6,369 bases of DNA. Source: Actinomycetales bacterium UBA1416 (GTDB taxonomy: Bacteria > Actinomycetota > Actinomycetes > Actinomycetales > Actinomycetaceae). Made by a program: the position numbers and the translations under genes. Each line of letters opens with the position of its first letter. Position 1 is the stretch's first letter. Under the pieces are notes generated by a model. The model did not search any database. It was not told where the DNA came from and was given only the letters and a program-made list of their open reading frames with translations. Positions 5,220-6,369 of the stretch are shown here, piece by piece. The stretch lies in NCBI GenBank assembly GCA_002304945.1, contig DBPQ01000138.1, positions 1 through 6,369 of the forward strand. Direction: 5' to 3'.

Positions 5220-6369
5220 GGGGTGTTCCCTCCGTGGGGGCCGGCAAGGGCCGCTGCCAGTGCCGATGTGAACGACTCCGCCTGGTCGCGGGTCAGGATG
5301 AGGGGTGGGGCGAGCCGCAGGGCCGTCGCGGTCACCGGGTTGGTGATGAACCCGGCGTCGAGGAGGTCATGCTGCACGGGGGCCGAGGGTCGGTCCAGTT
5401 CGATCCCGATGAGGAGGCCGCGACCGCGGACCTCCACCACTCCCGGTACGGCGGCGAGCTCGGACCGCCACCACTCCCCCAGCGCGACGACGTCATCCAG
5501 CAGCGGGAGGACGGCATCGATGACCGCGAGCGCCGCGGCCGCGGCGGGTGGGTTGCCCCCGAACGTGGTCCCGTGCTGTCCGGGCAGGAGCAGGCTCGTG
5601 GTGGGCCCGTAGCCGATCACTGCTCCGATGGGGAAGCCCCCACCCAGGCCCTTCGCCATGGTCACGATGTCGGGCGTGATGCCGGCGGCCGGGTGGGCGA
5701 GCCAGGCGCCGGTTCGGCCCGCACCGGACTGGACCTCGTCGACGACCAGCAGCGCGCCGCGTTCGCGGCAGATGCGCTGCGCAGCCTGCATGAAGGCCGC
5801 TTCGCCCATGTTGACGCCGCCTTCGCCCTGCACCGGCTCCACGATCAGCGCCGCGGCCTCGTCCGGGTGGGCGGCGCACCAGGCGTCGATTTCGCCGAGG
5901 CACTTCGCCACTCGGGCTTCATAGCCCGGGTCGTCGGGAAAGCGGCGGATCGGCGGATCAAACATCGGCCAGTCGAAGCGCGGGAAGTGCAGCGTCTTTG
6001 CGATGTGGGGCGAGTCGGTGGCGCTGAGGGCGTAGCCGGTGCGGCCATGGAAGGCGCGCCGGAAGTAGAGAATCTTGTCCGCGCCGCCGGGCGCGCCCTT
6101 GGCGATGTTCTTTTTCGCCTTCCAGTCAAAGGCGGCCTTCATCGCGTTTTCCACCGCCAGCGCCCCGGTGTCGATGAGGAACAGCCGCCGCATGTCCTCC
6201 GGCAGCATGGAGGCAATCCGCTCCACAAACCGCGCGTAGGGCACGGAATAAAAGTCCGGATTGGAGGGTTTGAACACGCTGTAGCGCACAACGTCCTCCC
6301 GGAAGGCGTCGCCCTTCAGCGCCGGGTGGTTGTAGCCGATGGGCATGGAGGCGTAGAAGGTGCAAAAGT
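5216..6369 (-). CDS. argD: Class III PLP-dependent aminotransferase, Lat-like N-terminal part joined to an ArgD C-terminal part, 5' end outside window
   Basis: ArgD makes N-acetylornithine from N-acetylglutamate semialdehyde; the fold uses pyridoxal phosphate. The frame is open to the window edge: FCTFYAS precedes the ATG at 6346, which falls inside a conserved segment (YASMPIGYNHPAL), so that ATG is internal. Numbering from it, residues 1-137 carry L-lysine 6-transaminase features: KPSNPDFYSV (26-35), GALAVENAMKAAFDWK (61-76) and FHGRTGYALSATDS (99-112). From about residue 203 the protein is ArgD: VVDEVQSGAGRTG (201-213, Asp203 for the PLP ring nitrogen), TMAKGLGGGFPIGA (229-242, Lys232 for the Schiff base), GQHGTTFGGNP (256-266) and RLAPPLI (344-350). 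The TGA overlaps the argG ATG, supporting argD identity for this end. GC is about 62% at 6061-6360 against about 72% at 5221-5520. Either a recombinant gene or an assembly join; I favour the join. Confidence 0.8.
   Translation of the reverse strand, partial: FCTFYASMPIGYNHPALKGDAFREDVVRYSVFKPSNPDFYSVPYARFVERIASMLPEDMRRLFLIDTGALAVENAMKAAFDWKAKKNIAKGAPGGADKILYFRRAFHGRTGYALSATDSPHIAKTLHFPRFDWPMFDPPIRRFPDDPGYEARVAKCLGEIDAWCAAHPDEAAALIVEPVQGEGGVNMGEAAFMQAAQRICRERGALLVVDEVQSGAGRTGAWLAHPAAGITPDIVTMAKGLGGGFPIGAVIGYGPTTSLLLPGQHGTTFGGNPPAAAAALAVIDAVLPLLDDVVALGEWWRSELAAVPGVVEVRGRGLLIGIELDRPSAPVQHDLLDAGFITNPVTATALRLAPPLILTRDQAESFTSALAAALAGPHGGNTP
5720..5940. other. Probable junction between Lat-type and ArgD-type sequence
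   Basis: Upstream of this stretch (higher coordinates) the frame matches lysine 6-transaminase; below it, ArgD. Inside it lie motifs shared by both families: EPVQGEGG (codons around 5839-5818) and LLVVDEVQSG (around 5750-5721). TTT codons last occur near 5940 and GAA codons near 5761, after which GAG dominates, so codon style also changes here. The exact crossover cannot be placed by eye. Confidence 0.5.

Noticed and set aside
3801..5612. 603-codon plus-strand open frame opposite argG and the aminotransferase
   Set aside because: It lies antisense to clearly conserved genes and its product is a low-complexity mix of Arg, Val, Gly, Asp and Leu, as expected for the reverse frame of GC-rich codons. 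No domain is recognisable.
6344..6346. ATG at 6346 as the true start of the aminotransferase
   Set aside because: The frame continues to the window edge and the residues just before it (FYAS) belong to a conserved segment of the Lat family, so the real start lies outside.
1..6369. tRNA genes, CRISPR arrays, insertion sequences, phage genes or a defence system
   Set aside because: No cloverleaf, regular spaced repeats, transposase motifs or defence domains were seen; nearly the whole window is filled by metabolic genes.

Overview
This window comes from a high-GC bacterium, most likely an actinobacterium. Hand counts give about 72% GC at 5221-5520. Codon third positions are strongly G/C, and the argininosuccinate synthase and the C-terminal part of the aminotransferase read like actinobacterial proteins. 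Every gene I can support lies on the minus strand, so biological order runs from high to low coordinates. The long plus-strand open frames are antisense shadows typical of high-GC DNA.

Layout in the direction of transcription. (1) 6369-5216 is a PLP-dependent class III aminotransferase, open at the window edge. Its N-terminal part reads like L-lysine 6-transaminase (Lat) and its C-terminal part like acetylornithine aminotransferase (ArgD). (2) 5219-3981 is argG, coupled to the preceding gene by an ATGA stop/start overlap. (3) 3980-3785 is a 196-base gap holding a strong stem-loop just after argG and two palindromes built on TGGTAC half-sites in front of arcA. (4) 3784-516 is a complete arginine deiminase pathway in the order arcA, arcB, arcC. 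(5) 449-1 is the first 149 codons of an amidinotransferase of the glycine amidinotransferase / StrB1 family, which runs out of the window.

How the genes fit together. ArcA turns arginine into citrulline and ammonia. ArcB splits citrulline with phosphate into ornithine and carbamoyl phosphate. ArcC uses carbamoyl phosphate to make ATP. The amidinotransferase also consumes arginine and releases ornithine, but moves the amidino group to an acceptor amine instead of breaking it down. ArgG, upstream, converts citrulline and aspartate to argininosuccinate on the way back to arginine, and ArgD belongs to ornithine biosynthesis. The window is therefore centred on arginine, ornithine and citrulline, with a biosynthetic pair (argD, argG) in front of a catabolic operon. 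The hairpin and palindromes between them suggest separate control.

Three points deserve a second look: the Lat/ArgD hybrid frame with its drop in GC near the window end (a real fusion or an assembly join), the amidinotransferase at the tail of arcABC, and the TGGTAC palindrome pair upstream of arcA. I found no RNA genes, CRISPR arrays, insertion sequences or origins. No stretch longer than 300 bases lacks a gene.
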